Assembly: GCA_950097265.1 (NCBI GenBank)
Contig: CATNDJ010000014.1
Coordinates: 1-49,536, forward strand
From: an uncultured Oscillibacter sp.
Lineage (GTDB): Bacteria > Bacillota > Clostridia > Oscillospirales > Oscillospiraceae
DNA: 49,536 bases
Reading direction: 5' to 3'
Shown here: positions 15,337-23,462 of the stretch, piece after piece
Numbering within the stretch: the stretch's first letter is position 1
Layout of the letters: each line of letters opens with the position of its first letter
Program-made: the position numbers and the translations under genes
The notes under the pieces: model-generated
The model's input: only the letters and a program-made list of their open reading frames with translations
What the model was told of the DNA's origin: nothing
Database searches by the model: none

Positions 15337-16820
15337 AGCTGGAGTTTCACGGCCATGACGAGCGCTACACCGTGGAGCAGAGCCTTTTGAACCTGTTTCC
15401 CGGCGAGCTTCCGGTCTACGAGCCGGTCCGCCCTCAGGAGGACGAGAGCTGGGCGATCGTCTCCTGGCGGGAGGGCGAGGAGAAGAGCGGGAAGCGGGGC
15501 CACGCCTGTGTGGAACTGGGATGGCAGGGAAAGGCGGACGCCTACAGCTTCGGCTGTCCCCTGACCGGCACGGAGTACGAGCAGGAGCGCCAGCGGCGGC
15601 ACGCCATTGGGGCCTGCTTCTTCCTGGCCTATCGGCAGCTGACCGGCGGGCAGCCCCCCTGGGGGATGCTCACCGGGGTCCGGCCCGACAAGCTGGTGAC
15701 CGAGGTCCTGACGGCGGGCAAGACGCCCGCCGCGGCCCGGGAGCTGATGGAGAAGATCTATTTCGTCACCCCCCGCCGGGCCGCCCTGGCCCTGGAGACG
15801 GGGACGGCGGCCTTTGAGGCGGCGAAAAACCTGGGCCCCCGGGACATCGCCGTCTATATCGGCGTTCCCTTCTGCCCCACCCGCTGCGCCTACTGCTCCT
15901 TCGTCAGCCAGTCGGTGGAGAAGAGCTTTTCCCTGGTGGAGCCCTACGTGGACGCCCTGACGGCGGAGATCGAGGCCGGGGGCCGCATGGTCCGGGAGAC
16001 GGGTCTGCGTGTCCGGGCCATGTATATGGGCGGCGGCACGCCCACGACCCTGAGCGCCTCCCAGCTGGACCGGGTGCTGACGGCCTTTGAGCGGGCCTTC
16101 GGCTCCGCCCTGGACGGCTGCGGGGAGATTACCGTGGAGGCCGGGCGGCCCGATACCATCACGGCGGAAAAGCTGGCGGTCCTGCGGGACCACGGCGTCC
16201 ACCGGGTCTCCGTGAACCCCCAGACCATGGAAGAACGGGTCCTCCGGGCCATCGGCCGCCGCCACAGCCCCGGGGACGTGGAGGCCGCCATGGACCTGAC
16301 GGCAAGATACAACTTCTCCCACGTGAATATGGACCTGATCGCGGGACTGCCGGAGGACACGGCGGAGGGCTTTCGCCGCTCCCTGGACCGCTGCCTGGCC
16401 TTTGGCACGGACAATGTCACCGTTCATACCCTGGCGCTGAAAAAGGGCAGCCGCATCCTTCTGGAGGGCCTGACCATCCCCGGCCCCGAGGCGGTGGGGG
16501 AGATGCTGGACTACGCGGAGCCCGTCCTGCGGCGGGCGGGGCACGCTCCCTACTACCTCTACCGGCAGAAATACATGTCCGGCAGCTTTGAGAACATCGG
16601 CTGGACCCGCCCCGGCGGGGCGTGCCTTTACAACATCTATATCATGTCGGAGCTCTGCTCCATCCTCTCCTTCGGCGCGGGAGGGTCCACGAAGATGGCG
16701 GACCCGGCCCGGCGGCTCATTCAGCGGCGCTTCAACCCTAAGTTCCCCAAGGAGTACATGGAACGCCCCGAGAAAACGCGGTCCAACCAGGCGGACTTCG
16801 CCGCCTTCTATGCCAGATGA
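15333..16820 (+). CDS. hemZ: HemZ-type radical SAM protein (coproporphyrinogen dehydrogenase-like)
   Basis: This 495-residue protein has an N-terminal domain of about 160 residues followed by a radical SAM barrel. The iron-sulfur motif is VPFCPTRCAYCSF (Cys at about 181, 185 and 188, CxxxCxxC), then MGGGTPTTLSASQL, the ITVEAGRPDTIT strand and FSHVNMDLIAGLPEDT. The C-terminal YYLYRQKYMSGSFENIGW is characteristic of the HemZ branch of the HemN/HemW superfamily. HemZ was named for oxygen-independent coproporphyrinogen oxidation in Bacillus. HemN-like proteins can also be heme chaperones, and no other heme gene is in view. The gene overlaps the MBL gene by 4 bases. Confidence 0.9.
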   Translation: MKLEFHGHDERYTVEQSLLNLFPGELPVYEPVRPQEDESWAIVSWREGEEKSGKRGHACVELGWQGKADAYSFGCPLTGTEYEQERQRRHAIGACFFLAYRQLTGGQPPWGMLTGVRPDKLVTEVLTAGKTPAAARELMEKIYFVTPRRAALALETGTAAFEAAKNLGPRDIAVYIGVPFCPTRCAYCSFVSQSVEKSFSLVEPYVDALTAEIEAGGRMVRETGLRVRAMYMGGGTPTTLSASQLDRVLTAFERAFGSALDGCGEITVEAGRPDTITAEKLAVLRDHGVHRVSVNPQTMEERVLRAIGRRHSPGDVEAAMDLTARYNFSHVNMDLIAGLPEDTAEGFRRSLDRCLAFGTDNVTVHTLALKKGSRILLEGLTIPGPEAVGEMLDYAEPVLRRAGHAPYYLYRQKYMSGSFENIGWTRPGGACLYNIYIMSELCSILSFGAGGSTKMADPARRLIQRRFNPKFPKEYMERPEKTRSNQADFAAFYAR

Positions 16821-16839
16821 ACGGAAAGGAGCCGTCCCC

Positions 16840-17772
16840 ATGTATTCCCTGAAGCAGATCAACGAAGCCGTCCGCAGCGACCCCGCCGCCTTCGCCCTGG
16901 AGTGCGACGCGCTGTTTGAGAAAAAGGTGGAGGACGCGGCCCGGAGGATTGCGGACCACCGGGGAGAGTCCCACATCATCCTCCTCTCCGGCCCCTCCGG
17001 CTCCGGGAAGACCACCACCGCCCTGAAAATCGAGGAGAAGCTGCGGGAAATGGGCATCGAGACCCACACCGTCTCCATGGACAACTACTTTAAGACCTTC
17101 GACCCGGACACCGCCCCCCGGACCCGGGAGGGAGCCGTGGACTACGAGTCCCCCTTCTTCCTGGACATCGACCTGCTGAACCAGCATTTCGCCATGCTGG
17201 ACCGGGGGGAGCTGATTCACGTTCCCAAGTACGAGTTCGCCCGGCAGATGCGGTCGGACATCTTCGCCCGGCCCATGCGCCTGGGGAAGGACGACATGGT
17301 GATTTTCGAGGGCATCCACGCCCTGAATGATATCATTGTGGGCAGGCATCCCCGGGCCTTCAAGCTCTATATTGCCGCCCGGAGCGACATCCTGGACGAG
17401 GACGGAACACTGGTCTTCGACAAGTCCTGGATCCGCCTCTGCCGCCGCATTGTCCGGGACTTCAAGTTCCGGGGCAGCGCCGCGGACTTCACCCTGAAGC
17501 TGTGGGGGAATGTCCGCCGGGGGGAGCGGCTGTATATCTCCCCCTACAAGGAAAACGCCGACCTCATGTTCGACTCGTCCATGGCCCTGAGCGCCGGCGC
17601 CCTGAAGCCCTTCGTGATTCCCCTGCTGGAGGAGATTCCCCAGGGGAAGTACCAGGTGGTATCGGATATTCTCCGGGGCCTGGAGAAAATCGAGCCTCTG
17701 GACGAGAAGTATATCCCCGCCAAGTCCCTCTCCCGGGAGTTCATCGGCGGGAGCCCCTATGATAATCATTGA
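16840..17772 (+). CDS. Uridine kinase-like nucleoside kinase
   Basis: This 310-residue P-loop kinase has Walker A LLSGPSGSGKTT (about 49-60), a VSMDNYFKTFDPDTAP segment, and DYESPFFLDIDLLNQHF, which resembles the DHPxAFD region of uridine kinases. It also has MVIFEGIHALND (about 150-161) and a lid-like RIVRDFKFRG region. The fold is that of the phosphoribulokinase/uridine kinase family. In Clostridia a longer version is fused to a TGS/ThrRS-like N-terminus; this one is the short form. The ATG at 16840 is preceded by ACGGAAAGGAGCCGTCCCC. It sits two genes upstream of purine nucleoside phosphorylase, consistent with nucleoside salvage. Confidence 0.88.
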   Translation: MYSLKQINEAVRSDPAAFALECDALFEKKVEDAARRIADHRGESHIILLSGPSGSGKTTTALKIEEKLREMGIETHTVSMDNYFKTFDPDTAPRTREGAVDYESPFFLDIDLLNQHFAMLDRGELIHVPKYEFARQMRSDIFARPMRLGKDDMVIFEGIHALNDIIVGRHPRAFKLYIAARSDILDEDGTLVFDKSWIRLCRRIVRDFKFRGSAADFTLKLWGNVRRGERLYISPYKENADLMFDSSMALSAGALKPFVIPLLEEIPQGKYQVVSDILRGLEKIEPLDEKYIPAKSLSREFIGGSPYDNH

Positions 17773-17796
17773 ACGGAAAACGAAAGGAGCGGCACT

Positions 17797-18198
17797 ATGA
17801 GCAAACAGGAGAAGTTTTATGACCTGCTGGACACCCTCCGCACCGGCGTGGAGGCGGCGGGCACCCTGGCCCTGGGGACCCTGGGCCTGGCCTGCGAAGG
17901 GGCGGAAAAAATCGCGGAGGGCGTGAAGCTCCGCTATCAGGCCGCCCGGGTGGAGGGCGAGATGGACGAGAAGCTGATGGAGGCCGGGGAGATGGTCTAT
18001 TCCACCCACACCGGCAATCCCACGGAGTCCGAGGAGCTGCTGGAAAAGCTCCGGGAGATTGACGATCTGAAAGCCCGGCTGGCGGAGCTCAACGAGACCC
18101 TGGGAAGGACGCCCGAGGCCCGGGTCTGCCCGAGCTGCGGCGAGGCCGTGGGGGAAGGAGCCCACTTCTGCCGCAGCTGCGGCATGAAGCTGGACTGA
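17797..18198 (+). CDS. Zinc-ribbon protein
   Basis: This 133-residue protein is helical for about 105 residues (KFYDLLDTLRTGVEAAGTLALG, then a coiled-coil-like ESEELLEKLREIDDLKARL). It ends with a double-CxxC zinc ribbon: VCPSCGEAVG and FCRSCGMKLD. The ribbon is of the generic zinc-ribbon type often found at protein termini in Clostridia. No enzymatic motif is present. The upstream AACGAAAGGAGCGGCACT is a good ribosome site. It lies between the kinase and PNP genes in the same operon, and its role is unknown. Confidence 0.8.
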   Translation: MSKQEKFYDLLDTLRTGVEAAGTLALGTLGLACEGAEKIAEGVKLRYQAARVEGEMDEKLMEAGEMVYSTHTGNPTESEELLEKLREIDDLKARLAELNETLGRTPEARVCPSCGEAVGEGAHFCRSCGMKLD

Positions 18199-18216
18199 AC
18201 GGACAGGAGGAACGAC

Positions 18217-19044
18217 ATGGAATTTTACACCTATCAACAGGTTGAGGAGAGCGCCCGGGCCCTCCGGGAAAAGCTGAACGGCTTCCGGCCAAAGGTGCTG
18301 GTCATTCTGGGATCCGGCCTGGGAGCCCTGGCGGACGAGGTAGAGAACCCCGTCGCCGTGCCCTATGCGGAGGTCCCCCACATGAAGCACTCCACCGCCC
18401 CGGGCCACAAGGGCCGGTTCCTCTTCGGGAAGCTGGCGGGCCGGGATGCGGCGGTGATGCAGGGCCGCCTTCACACCTATGAGGGCTGGTCCTTCGCCGA
18501 CGCGGCCTATCCCGTCCGGGTGGCCCGCCTCCTGGGCGCGGAGACCCTGGTGGTGACCAACGCCGCCGGGGCGGTGAACGCCGCCTGGACTGCCGGGGAC
18601 ATCATGCTGATTACGGACCACATCAAGCTCTTCGGCGTCAGTCCCCTCTGCGGGCCCAACATGGACGAGCTGGGCCCCCGCTTCCCGGACATGAGCCACG
18701 TTTATACCCCCGCCCTCCGGGAGAAGGCCCGGGAGGCTGCCAAGGCCCAGGGCCTGGACCTGAAAGAGGGCGTCTACATGTTTTTCCCCGGCCCCCAGTA
18801 CGAGACCCCGGCGGAGGTGAAGGCCGCCCGCCTTCTGGGCGCGGACGCCGTGGGCATGTCCACGGTGCCGGAGGCCATCGCCGCCGCCCACTGCGGCATG
18901 AAGGTCCTGGGCTTCACCCTGTGCACCAACATGGCGGCGGGCGTGCTGCCCCAGCCCCTCTCCGGCGACGAGGTCATCGCGGCGGGAGAGGCCGCGGGCC
19001 CCAAGTTCACCGCCCTGGTGAAGGGCTGCCTGGAGCGGCTGTAA
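18217..19044 (+). CDS. punA: Purine-nucleoside phosphorylase (trimeric type)
   Basis: This 275-residue enzyme phosphorolyses purine nucleosides to the base and (deoxy)ribose 1-phosphate. Class I trimeric PNP motifs are present: ILGSGLGALADE (about 29-40), GHKGRFLFG, MQGRLHTYEGW (about 82-92), VVTNAAGAVN (about 110-119), GPNMDELGPRFPDM and PGPQYETPAEV (about 190-200). The closing GMSTVPEAIAA and TNMAAG motifs complete the site. The ribosome site is GGACAGGAGGAACGAC. It is the last gene of the hemZ-kinase-zinc ribbon run, and two hairpins follow. Confidence 0.95.
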   Translation: MEFYTYQQVEESARALREKLNGFRPKVLVILGSGLGALADEVENPVAVPYAEVPHMKHSTAPGHKGRFLFGKLAGRDAAVMQGRLHTYEGWSFADAAYPVRVARLLGAETLVVTNAAGAVNAAWTAGDIMLITDHIKLFGVSPLCGPNMDELGPRFPDMSHVYTPALREKAREAAKAQGLDLKEGVYMFFPGPQYETPAEVKAARLLGADAVGMSTVPEAIAAAHCGMKVLGFTLCTNMAAGVLPQPLSGDEVIAAGEAAGPKFTALVKGCLERL

Positions 19045-19090
19045 GGATTTGAAAAGGCGGGCCCAGCCGCCGGGAGGGAATCTGGTCTAT

Positions 19091-19156
19091 AGCGGGTCCC
19101 GGTCCCATAGAGTGGACAATGGGACCCGCTCTCACGGGCTGTCCGTGAATCTTTTT
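19091..19156 (+). terminator. Tandem hairpins ending the PNP transcript
   Basis: A perfect 10-bp inverted repeat (AGCGGGTCCC at 19091-19100, GGGACCCGCT at 19121-19130) is followed at once by TCACGG-gctgt-CCGTGA (19132-19148) and ATCTTTTT. The second hairpin looks like the actual intrinsic terminator. Confidence 0.6.
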
Positions 19157-19179
19157 GAGTATTCGAGGTTATGCTTTTT

Positions 19180-20787
19180 ATGTCGACGAAGAAGAAACAG
19201 TCCTTCCTGGGCGGCGCGGCCATCCTGGCCTCCGCGGTGGCCATTGTCAAAATCCTGGGCGCGGTGTATAAAATCCCCTTTGGAAACATCGTCGGCCCCG
19301 AGGGGCAAACCTATTTCAATGTGGCGTACAACATCTACAACGTGCTTCTGACCATCTCCACCGCCGGCCTGCCCCTGGCCATTTCCAAGCTCACCAGCCA
19401 GGCCCACACCCAGGGCCGGGAGAACCAGAAGCGGAAGATTTTCTCGACGGCCATCTGGCTCTTTTTCGCCATGGGCCTGGCGGGGTCCCTGCTGATGTTT
19501 TTCGGCGCGGAGCGGCTGGCGGCCTTCATGAACGAGCCCCTGGGATACTGGCCCATCCGGGCTCTGGCCCCGGCGGTGTTCTGCGTGTGTCTCCTGGCTT
19601 GCATGCGGGGCTATACCCAGGGCCAGGGGAACATGACCCCCACCGCCGTCTCCCAGATTTTAGAGGCCCTGTGCAAGCTGACCCTGGGCCTGGCCCTGGC
19701 CTGGTACTTCCTCAAGCTGGGCCTGGGCCTGGACATCGCCGCCGCCGGAGCCATTCTGGGCGTCACCGCCGGGACGTTTTTGTCCCTGCTGTACCTGATT
19801 TTCTATCTTCTGCGCCACCGGGACCGAAAGACCTCCCTGGACGTGCCCGACAGCGGCGGGAAGCTGATGCGCCAAATCCTGGCCATCGGCATTCCCATCA
19901 CCCTGAGCAACTCGGCCATGAGCATCATCACCCTGGTGGACACCAAAATCGTCCTGGGGCGGCTGCGGGATATCCCCGCCCTGGCGGACTCGGCGGCGGA
20001 GCTGTTCGGCCAGTATACCTTCGGCATGAACCTCATCAACCTGCCGCCCTCTTTCGTCTTCCCCGTCACCATGAGCCTGATTCCCTTCGCGGCGGCGGCG
20101 CTGACCCGCCGGGACCACGCGGAGGCGGGACGCATCGTCTCCTCCGGCTTCCGGATTGTGGCGGTGCTGGCCATCCCCGCCGGGGTGGGGTTGAGCGTAG
20201 TGGGCGGTCCGGCTCTCCAGATGCTCTTCCCCCTCCGCCAGGCGGACGCCATTGCCGCCGGGCCCCATATGCGCTGGCTGGGCCTGGCTTGTATCTTCAT
20301 GTGCCTGATGAACCTGACCAACGTGATTTTACAGACCTACGGCAAAGAGATGATTCCCATTTGGACGGTGATTGCGGGCGGCGTTACGAAGGTGGTCATG
20401 AACTATATCCTGGTGGGAAACCCGGATATCAATATCCACGGCGCGCCTGTCTCCACCCTGTGCTGCTATGTGGTGATTGTGTGCCTAAACCTGTTCTTCG
20501 TCTGGAAGTACTCTCCGGAGAAGCCTCATTACCTCCAGATTTTCGTCAAGCCGGTGGCGGCCTCCGCCCTCATGGGCGGCGCTGTTTGGGCGGTCCACGG
20601 CTTTGTGAGCCGCGCTTTGTCGGGACGCTCGGCTTACGGAGCCAACGCCGTGGCGACCCTCATCGGCATCCTGGCGGGAGTAATCGTTTACGCCGTTTTG
20701 GTGGTGGCCCTGCGGATTCTGCGGGCGGAGGACCTGAAAACGGTGCCCCATGGGGCAAAACTGGCGAAATTGTTGCATTTGCGCTAA
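19180..20787 (+). CDS. SpoVB/MurJ-like polysaccharide flippase (MOP superfamily)
   Basis: This 535-residue integral membrane protein has about 14 predicted helices and the family N-terminus SFLGGAAILASAVAIVKILGA. It also contains YFNVAYNIYNVLLTISTAGLP, the conserved RGYTQGQGNMTPTAVSQI motif, and GIPITLSNSAMSI mid-protein. MOP flippases of this branch (SpoVB, YabM, MurJ-like) move lipid-linked cell-wall or spore-cortex precursors across the membrane. Two starts are possible. ATG 19171 leaves only 2 bases after GAGG, so ATG 19180 (11 bases) is preferred. It heads the yabM-yabR-like cluster, which supports a YabM/SpoVB role. Confidence 0.9.
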   Translation: MSTKKKQSFLGGAAILASAVAIVKILGAVYKIPFGNIVGPEGQTYFNVAYNIYNVLLTISTAGLPLAISKLTSQAHTQGRENQKRKIFSTAIWLFFAMGLAGSLLMFFGAERLAAFMNEPLGYWPIRALAPAVFCVCLLACMRGYTQGQGNMTPTAVSQILEALCKLTLGLALAWYFLKLGLGLDIAAAGAILGVTAGTFLSLLYLIFYLLRHRDRKTSLDVPDSGGKLMRQILAIGIPITLSNSAMSIITLVDTKIVLGRLRDIPALADSAAELFGQYTFGMNLINLPPSFVFPVTMSLIPFAAAALTRRDHAEAGRIVSSGFRIVAVLAIPAGVGLSVVGGPALQMLFPLRQADAIAAGPHMRWLGLACIFMCLMNLTNVILQTYGKEMIPIWTVIAGGVTKVVMNYILVGNPDINIHGAPVSTLCCYVVIVCLNLFFVWKYSPEKPHYLQIFVKPVAASALMGGAVWAVHGFVSRALSGRSAYGANAVATLIGILAGVIVYAVLVVALRILRAEDLKTVPHGAKLAKLLHLR

Positions 20788-20864
20788 AAAATTCAGAAAA
20801 CTGGCAAAAGATAGGATGACAACCCAACTTTTTTCTCGAAATTTCTTGCAAAGGCGGGCAATCT

Positions 20865-21668
20865 ATGGTAGATTTTCAATGTAAGCGCCGTTACGGCTGG
20901 GAGGACTTCCTGGAAATCATGCGGCTGCTCCGGGCACCGGGGGGCTGCCCCTGGGATGCGGAGCAGACCCACGGGTCCATCCGCCGGAACTTCCTGGAGG
21001 AGACTTACGAGGCTCTGGACGCTATTGACCGGGACGACCCGGCGGGTATGTGCGAGGAGCTGGGGGACGTGCTGATGCAGGCGGCGTTCCACGCTCAGAT
21101 CGAGGCGGAACGGGGCCGGTTCACTATGGACGACGTGGTGGACGGCGTGGCGCAGAAACTGGTGTACCGGCATCCCCATGTTTTCGGCACCGTGGAGGTG
21201 TCGGACAGCCGGGAGGTCTTGGTGAACTGGGAGGCCCTGAAACGGAAGGAGAAGTCCCAGGCCACCACCGCCGACGCCATTGAGTCCGTGCCCCACACCC
21301 TGCCCGCCCTCTGGCGGGCGGAGAAAATCAGCTCAAAGACTGCCAAGGCGGGCTTCGACTGGTCCAGCGCCCTCAGCGCCCTGGGGAAGCTGGAAGAGGA
21401 GGTCCGGGAGCTGCGGGAGGCCCTGGAGGCCGGAGAGGCGGCGGACAAGCCCCATGGCGTCCGGGAAGAGCTGGGAGACCTGCTTTTTATCACCGCCAAG
21501 GTGGCCCAGATGTCCGGCGTGGACCCGGAGGACGCCCTTCACCGGGCCTGCGACAAGTTCGACGGGCGCTTCCGCCGGGTGGAGGCCATGGCGGACAAGC
21601 CCCTGGGCGAATACGCCGAGGCGGAGCTGGTGGAGCTCTGGAAATCCGCCAAAAAAGAGGAGTCTTAA
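20865..21668 (+). CDS. mazG: Nucleoside triphosphate pyrophosphohydrolase MazG
   Basis: This 267-residue protein has two MazG repeats. The first carries RAPGGCPWDAEQTHGSIRR, LEETYEALDAID and EELGDVLMQAAFHAQIE (about 24-80). The second has KLEEEVRELREALE and REELGDLLFITAKVA (about 170-215). The EExxE and ExxD residues bind magnesium. MazG hydrolyses NTPs to NMPs and PPi, removing aberrant nucleotides. It lacks the SAM-dependent methylase domain fused to YabN in Bacillus, and it occupies the equivalent genomic place, between the flippase and the HU/S4 genes. Confidence 0.95.
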   Translation: MVDFQCKRRYGWEDFLEIMRLLRAPGGCPWDAEQTHGSIRRNFLEETYEALDAIDRDDPAGMCEELGDVLMQAAFHAQIEAERGRFTMDDVVDGVAQKLVYRHPHVFGTVEVSDSREVLVNWEALKRKEKSQATTADAIESVPHTLPALWRAEKISSKTAKAGFDWSSALSALGKLEEEVRELREALEAGEAADKPHGVREELGDLLFITAKVAQMSGVDPEDALHRACDKFDGRFRRVEAMADKPLGEYAEAELVELWKSAKKEES

Positions 21669-21731
21669 CACGCGTTTGCGTTAAGAATAGTAAGATACCA
21701 GAACACAAATGATTGCAGGAGGATACCATTC

Positions 21732-22007
21732 ATGAACAAAGCAGAACTCATCAACGTCGTTTCCGCGGCCGCGGAGGTCTCCAAGAAAGACGCCGAGACC
21801 GTCATTACCGCTACGCTGGACGCCATCACCGACGCCCTGAAAGAGGGCGAAAAGGTCCAGCTGGTGGGCTTTGGCTCCTTTGAGGTCAAGAAGCGGGCGG
21901 CCCGTGTGGGCCGGAACCCCAAGACCAAGGAGCCTATTGAAATTCCCGCCTCCACCGTGCCCGTGTTCAAGGCCGGCAAGGTGCTGAAGGACACCGTGGG
22001 CGGCTGA
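21732..22007 (+). CDS. hup: HU-family DNA-binding protein
   Basis: This 91-residue nucleoid protein starts MNKAELINVVSAAAEVSKKD and contains VQLVGFGSFEVKKRAARVGRNP, the beta-arm that inserts into the DNA minor groove, then FKAGKVLKDTV. HU bends and compacts DNA. The ribosome site GCAGGAGGATACCATTC is strong, as expected for an abundant protein. It lies in a 63-base gap after mazG and is followed by a strong palindromic terminator. This insertion of hup within the yab cluster is common in Clostridia. Confidence 0.97.
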   Translation: MNKAELINVVSAAAEVSKKDAETVITATLDAITDALKEGEKVQLVGFGSFEVKKRAARVGRNPKTKEPIEIPASTVPVFKAGKVLKDTVGG

Positions 22008-22030
22008 TCTGGGGAGAACGCTCTGTTTTG

Positions 22031-22064
22031 AACAGCCGGCAGGCCTGCCGGCTGTTTACTTTTT
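22031..22064 (+). terminator. Palindromic intrinsic terminator after hup
   Basis: A perfect 26-bp palindrome (22031-22056, half-site AACAGCCGGCAGG) with no fixed loop is followed by TTACTTTTT. The ribosome site of the next gene begins only about 10 bases further. Confidence 0.85.
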
Positions 22065-22084
22065 CGACGAAAGGAGGGCGCGCC

Positions 22085-22327
22085 ATGCGCCTGGACAAGT
22101 ATTTGAAGGTCTCCCGCCTCATCAAGCGGCGGACCATGGCCAACGAGGCCTGCGACAACGGGCTGGTTTCCGTCAACGGCCGTCCCGCCCGGGCCTCCTA
22201 CGAGGTGAAGGCGGGGGACCAGATCACGCTCCGCCTGGGGGCCCGGGAGGTAACGGTGGAGGTGCTGTCCGTCCAGGAGACGGTCCGGCAGGCCGACGCC
22301 GCCGCGCTGTACAAACAGCTGTCATAA
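22085..22327 (+). CDS. rqcP: S4-domain RNA-binding protein RqcP (YabO)
   Basis: This 80-residue protein is almost wholly an S4 RNA-binding domain: MRLDKYLKVSRLIKRRTMA, then CDNGLVSVNGRPARASYEV and DQITLRL. It matches YabO/RqcP, which in Bacillus subtilis binds stalled 50S subunits and works with RqcH to add alanine tails to nascent chains (ribosome-associated quality control). ATG 22085 is preceded by ACGAAAGGAGGGCGCGCC. A longer in-frame reading from 22028 would start inside the hup terminator and is rejected. The yabO-yabP-yabQ-divIC order is conserved. Confidence 0.93.
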   Translation: MRLDKYLKVSRLIKRRTMANEACDNGLVSVNGRPARASYEVKAGDQITLRLGAREVTVEVLSVQETVRQADAAALYKQLS

Positions 22328-22371
22328 ATGGGGACCTCCCGCCATATCCTTTGGACAGGGAGGGACGAACC

Positions 22372-22653
22372 ATGAACGATTACGCTGTGCCCCAAGCCGC
22401 CGCCCACCGCCTGGAGCTGGACGGGCGGGAAAGCCTGACCGTCTCCGGCGTGGAGGATGTGGAGCGCTTCGACGAGACCGGCATTGTGATGACCACCGCC
22501 GTGGGCACCCTGGTGATCACGGGGGAGGACCTGCACATTGGGAAGCTGTCCCTGGACGGGGGAGAGCTCCACGTGGATGGGAGAATTGATTCCCTGACCT
22601 ACGAGGACCAGGGCCCCGGGCGGGGCGGCTTCCTGGGCCGCCTGTTCGGCTGA
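22372..22653 (+). CDS. yabP: Sporulation protein YabP
   Basis: This 93-residue beta-rich protein contains HRLELDGRESLTVSGVEDVERFDE and VVMTTAVGTLVITGEDLHIG-type strands with LSLDGGELHVDGRIDSLTY, the pattern of the YabP/YqfC family. In Bacillus YabP is required at an early stage of sporulation. ATG 22372 follows GGACAGGGAGGGACGAACC. The gene sits directly before yabQ (2-base gap), the usual pairing. Its presence is evidence that the organism sporulates or descends from a spore former. Confidence 0.92.
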   Translation: MNDYAVPQAAAHRLELDGRESLTVSGVEDVERFDETGIVMTTAVGTLVITGEDLHIGKLSLDGGELHVDGRIDSLTYEDQGPGRGGFLGRLFG

Positions 22654-22655
22654 GC

Positions 22656-23339
22656 ATGGGCAGCCAGGCGGCCCAGCAGCTTCTGATATTCGGGCAGTCC
22701 ATTCTTCTGGGGCTGTCCGCCGGGCTGCTGTACGATCTGCTGCGCCCCTTCCGGGTCCGGGCGCCCCGGGTGACCGGCCTTTTGGACGGGGCCTACTGCC
22801 TGGCGGTGTGCGGGGCCATGTTCCTCTTCCTGCTGCGCCGGGCCCAGGGCCAGCTCCGGGGTTTTGTGCTTGTGGGGGCGGTGGGAGGCGCGGTGCTGTT
22901 TTTTTGCGCGTTTTCGGAGCTGCTGCGGCCCCTGTGGGCCTTTTGGGCGGATACGCTGGCGTTTTTGTGGCGTCTGCTGTGCCTGCCTCTGGGGTGGACC
23001 AGGAATTTTTATAAAAAAATGCTCCGCCGGGGAAAAAACCTCTTTTATTTTTGGCGCAAATGCTTTACAATAAGGAAAAGTGGGTACAGGCCCGGGAAAG
23101 GGGACGGCAAACATGGCAAAGCAGCGAAAAACGCCAAAGGCGGTAAAGCTCCACACGGGTCTTCTGACCAAGCTGCTGATCGTGATCCTGCTGGCCGCGC
23201 TGGTCTGCGAGGTGTACGCCCTGCGGGAGCAGGTGTCGGACGCCGAGGCGGAAAAGGCGCGGGTGGCCGCCGAGGTGGAAGGCAAGCGCCAGGAGAACGA
23301 CGCCCTGGCGGCGGACATCGAGGAGGGCTGCACGCCTGA
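22656..23339 (+). CDS. yabQ: Spore cortex biosynthesis protein YabQ, with a long overlap into divIC
   Basis: The first 130 residues form a membrane protein with about four helices. The signature GLSAGLLYDLLRPFRVRAPR appears near the N-terminus (about 20-38), as expected for YabQ, which is needed for spore cortex formation. After a basic stretch (FYKKMLRRGKNLFYFWRKC) the frame stays open to TGA 23339. It thus adds about 75 Gly/Arg/Lys-rich residues, which are encoded over the start of divIC in another frame (227-base overlap). The tail composition looks like out-of-frame GC-rich DNA. The tail may therefore be real but unconstrained, or it may reflect loss of an earlier stop codon. The N-terminal identity is secure and the C-terminus uncertain. 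Confidence 0.8.
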   Translation: MGSQAAQQLLIFGQSILLGLSAGLLYDLLRPFRVRAPRVTGLLDGAYCLAVCGAMFLFLLRRAQGQLRGFVLVGAVGGAVLFFCAFSELLRPLWAFWADTLAFLWRLLCLPLGWTRNFYKKMLRRGKNLFYFWRKCFTIRKSGYRPGKGDGKHGKAAKNAKGGKAPHGSSDQAADRDPAGRAGLRGVRPAGAGVGRRGGKGAGGRRGGRQAPGERRPGGGHRGGLHA

Positions 23340-23415
23340 GAAAATGCAGGAGATCGCCCGCCGGGAGCTGGGCTGGCTCCTGCCCGGAGAGTACGTCTTC
23401 GACGTGGGCAGTTAA
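23113..23415 (+). CDS. divIC: Septum formation initiator DivIC/FtsB
   Basis: This 100-residue protein has the FtsB/DivIC layout: a basic cytoplasmic N-terminus (MAKQRKTPKAVKLHTG), one transmembrane helix (LLTKLLIVILLAALVCEVYA, about 18-37), an extracytoplasmic coiled coil (LREQVSDAEAEKARVAAEVE) and a C-terminal ARRELGWLLPGEYVF segment. DivIC works with FtsL/DivIB in the divisome to activate septal synthesis. ATG 23113 has AAAGGGGACGGCAAAC upstream. The gene overlaps the yabQ reading frame. Its place after yabQ and before the S1 gene is the conserved order. Confidence 0.9.
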   Translation: MAKQRKTPKAVKLHTGLLTKLLIVILLAALVCEVYALREQVSDAEAEKARVAAEVEGKRQENDALAADIEEGCTPEKMQEIARRELGWLLPGEYVFDVGS

Positions 23416-23462
23416 GGGCCGTTTTACCCCGCGAATCAAGGGAAGGAGAAACTAGAAACCGT

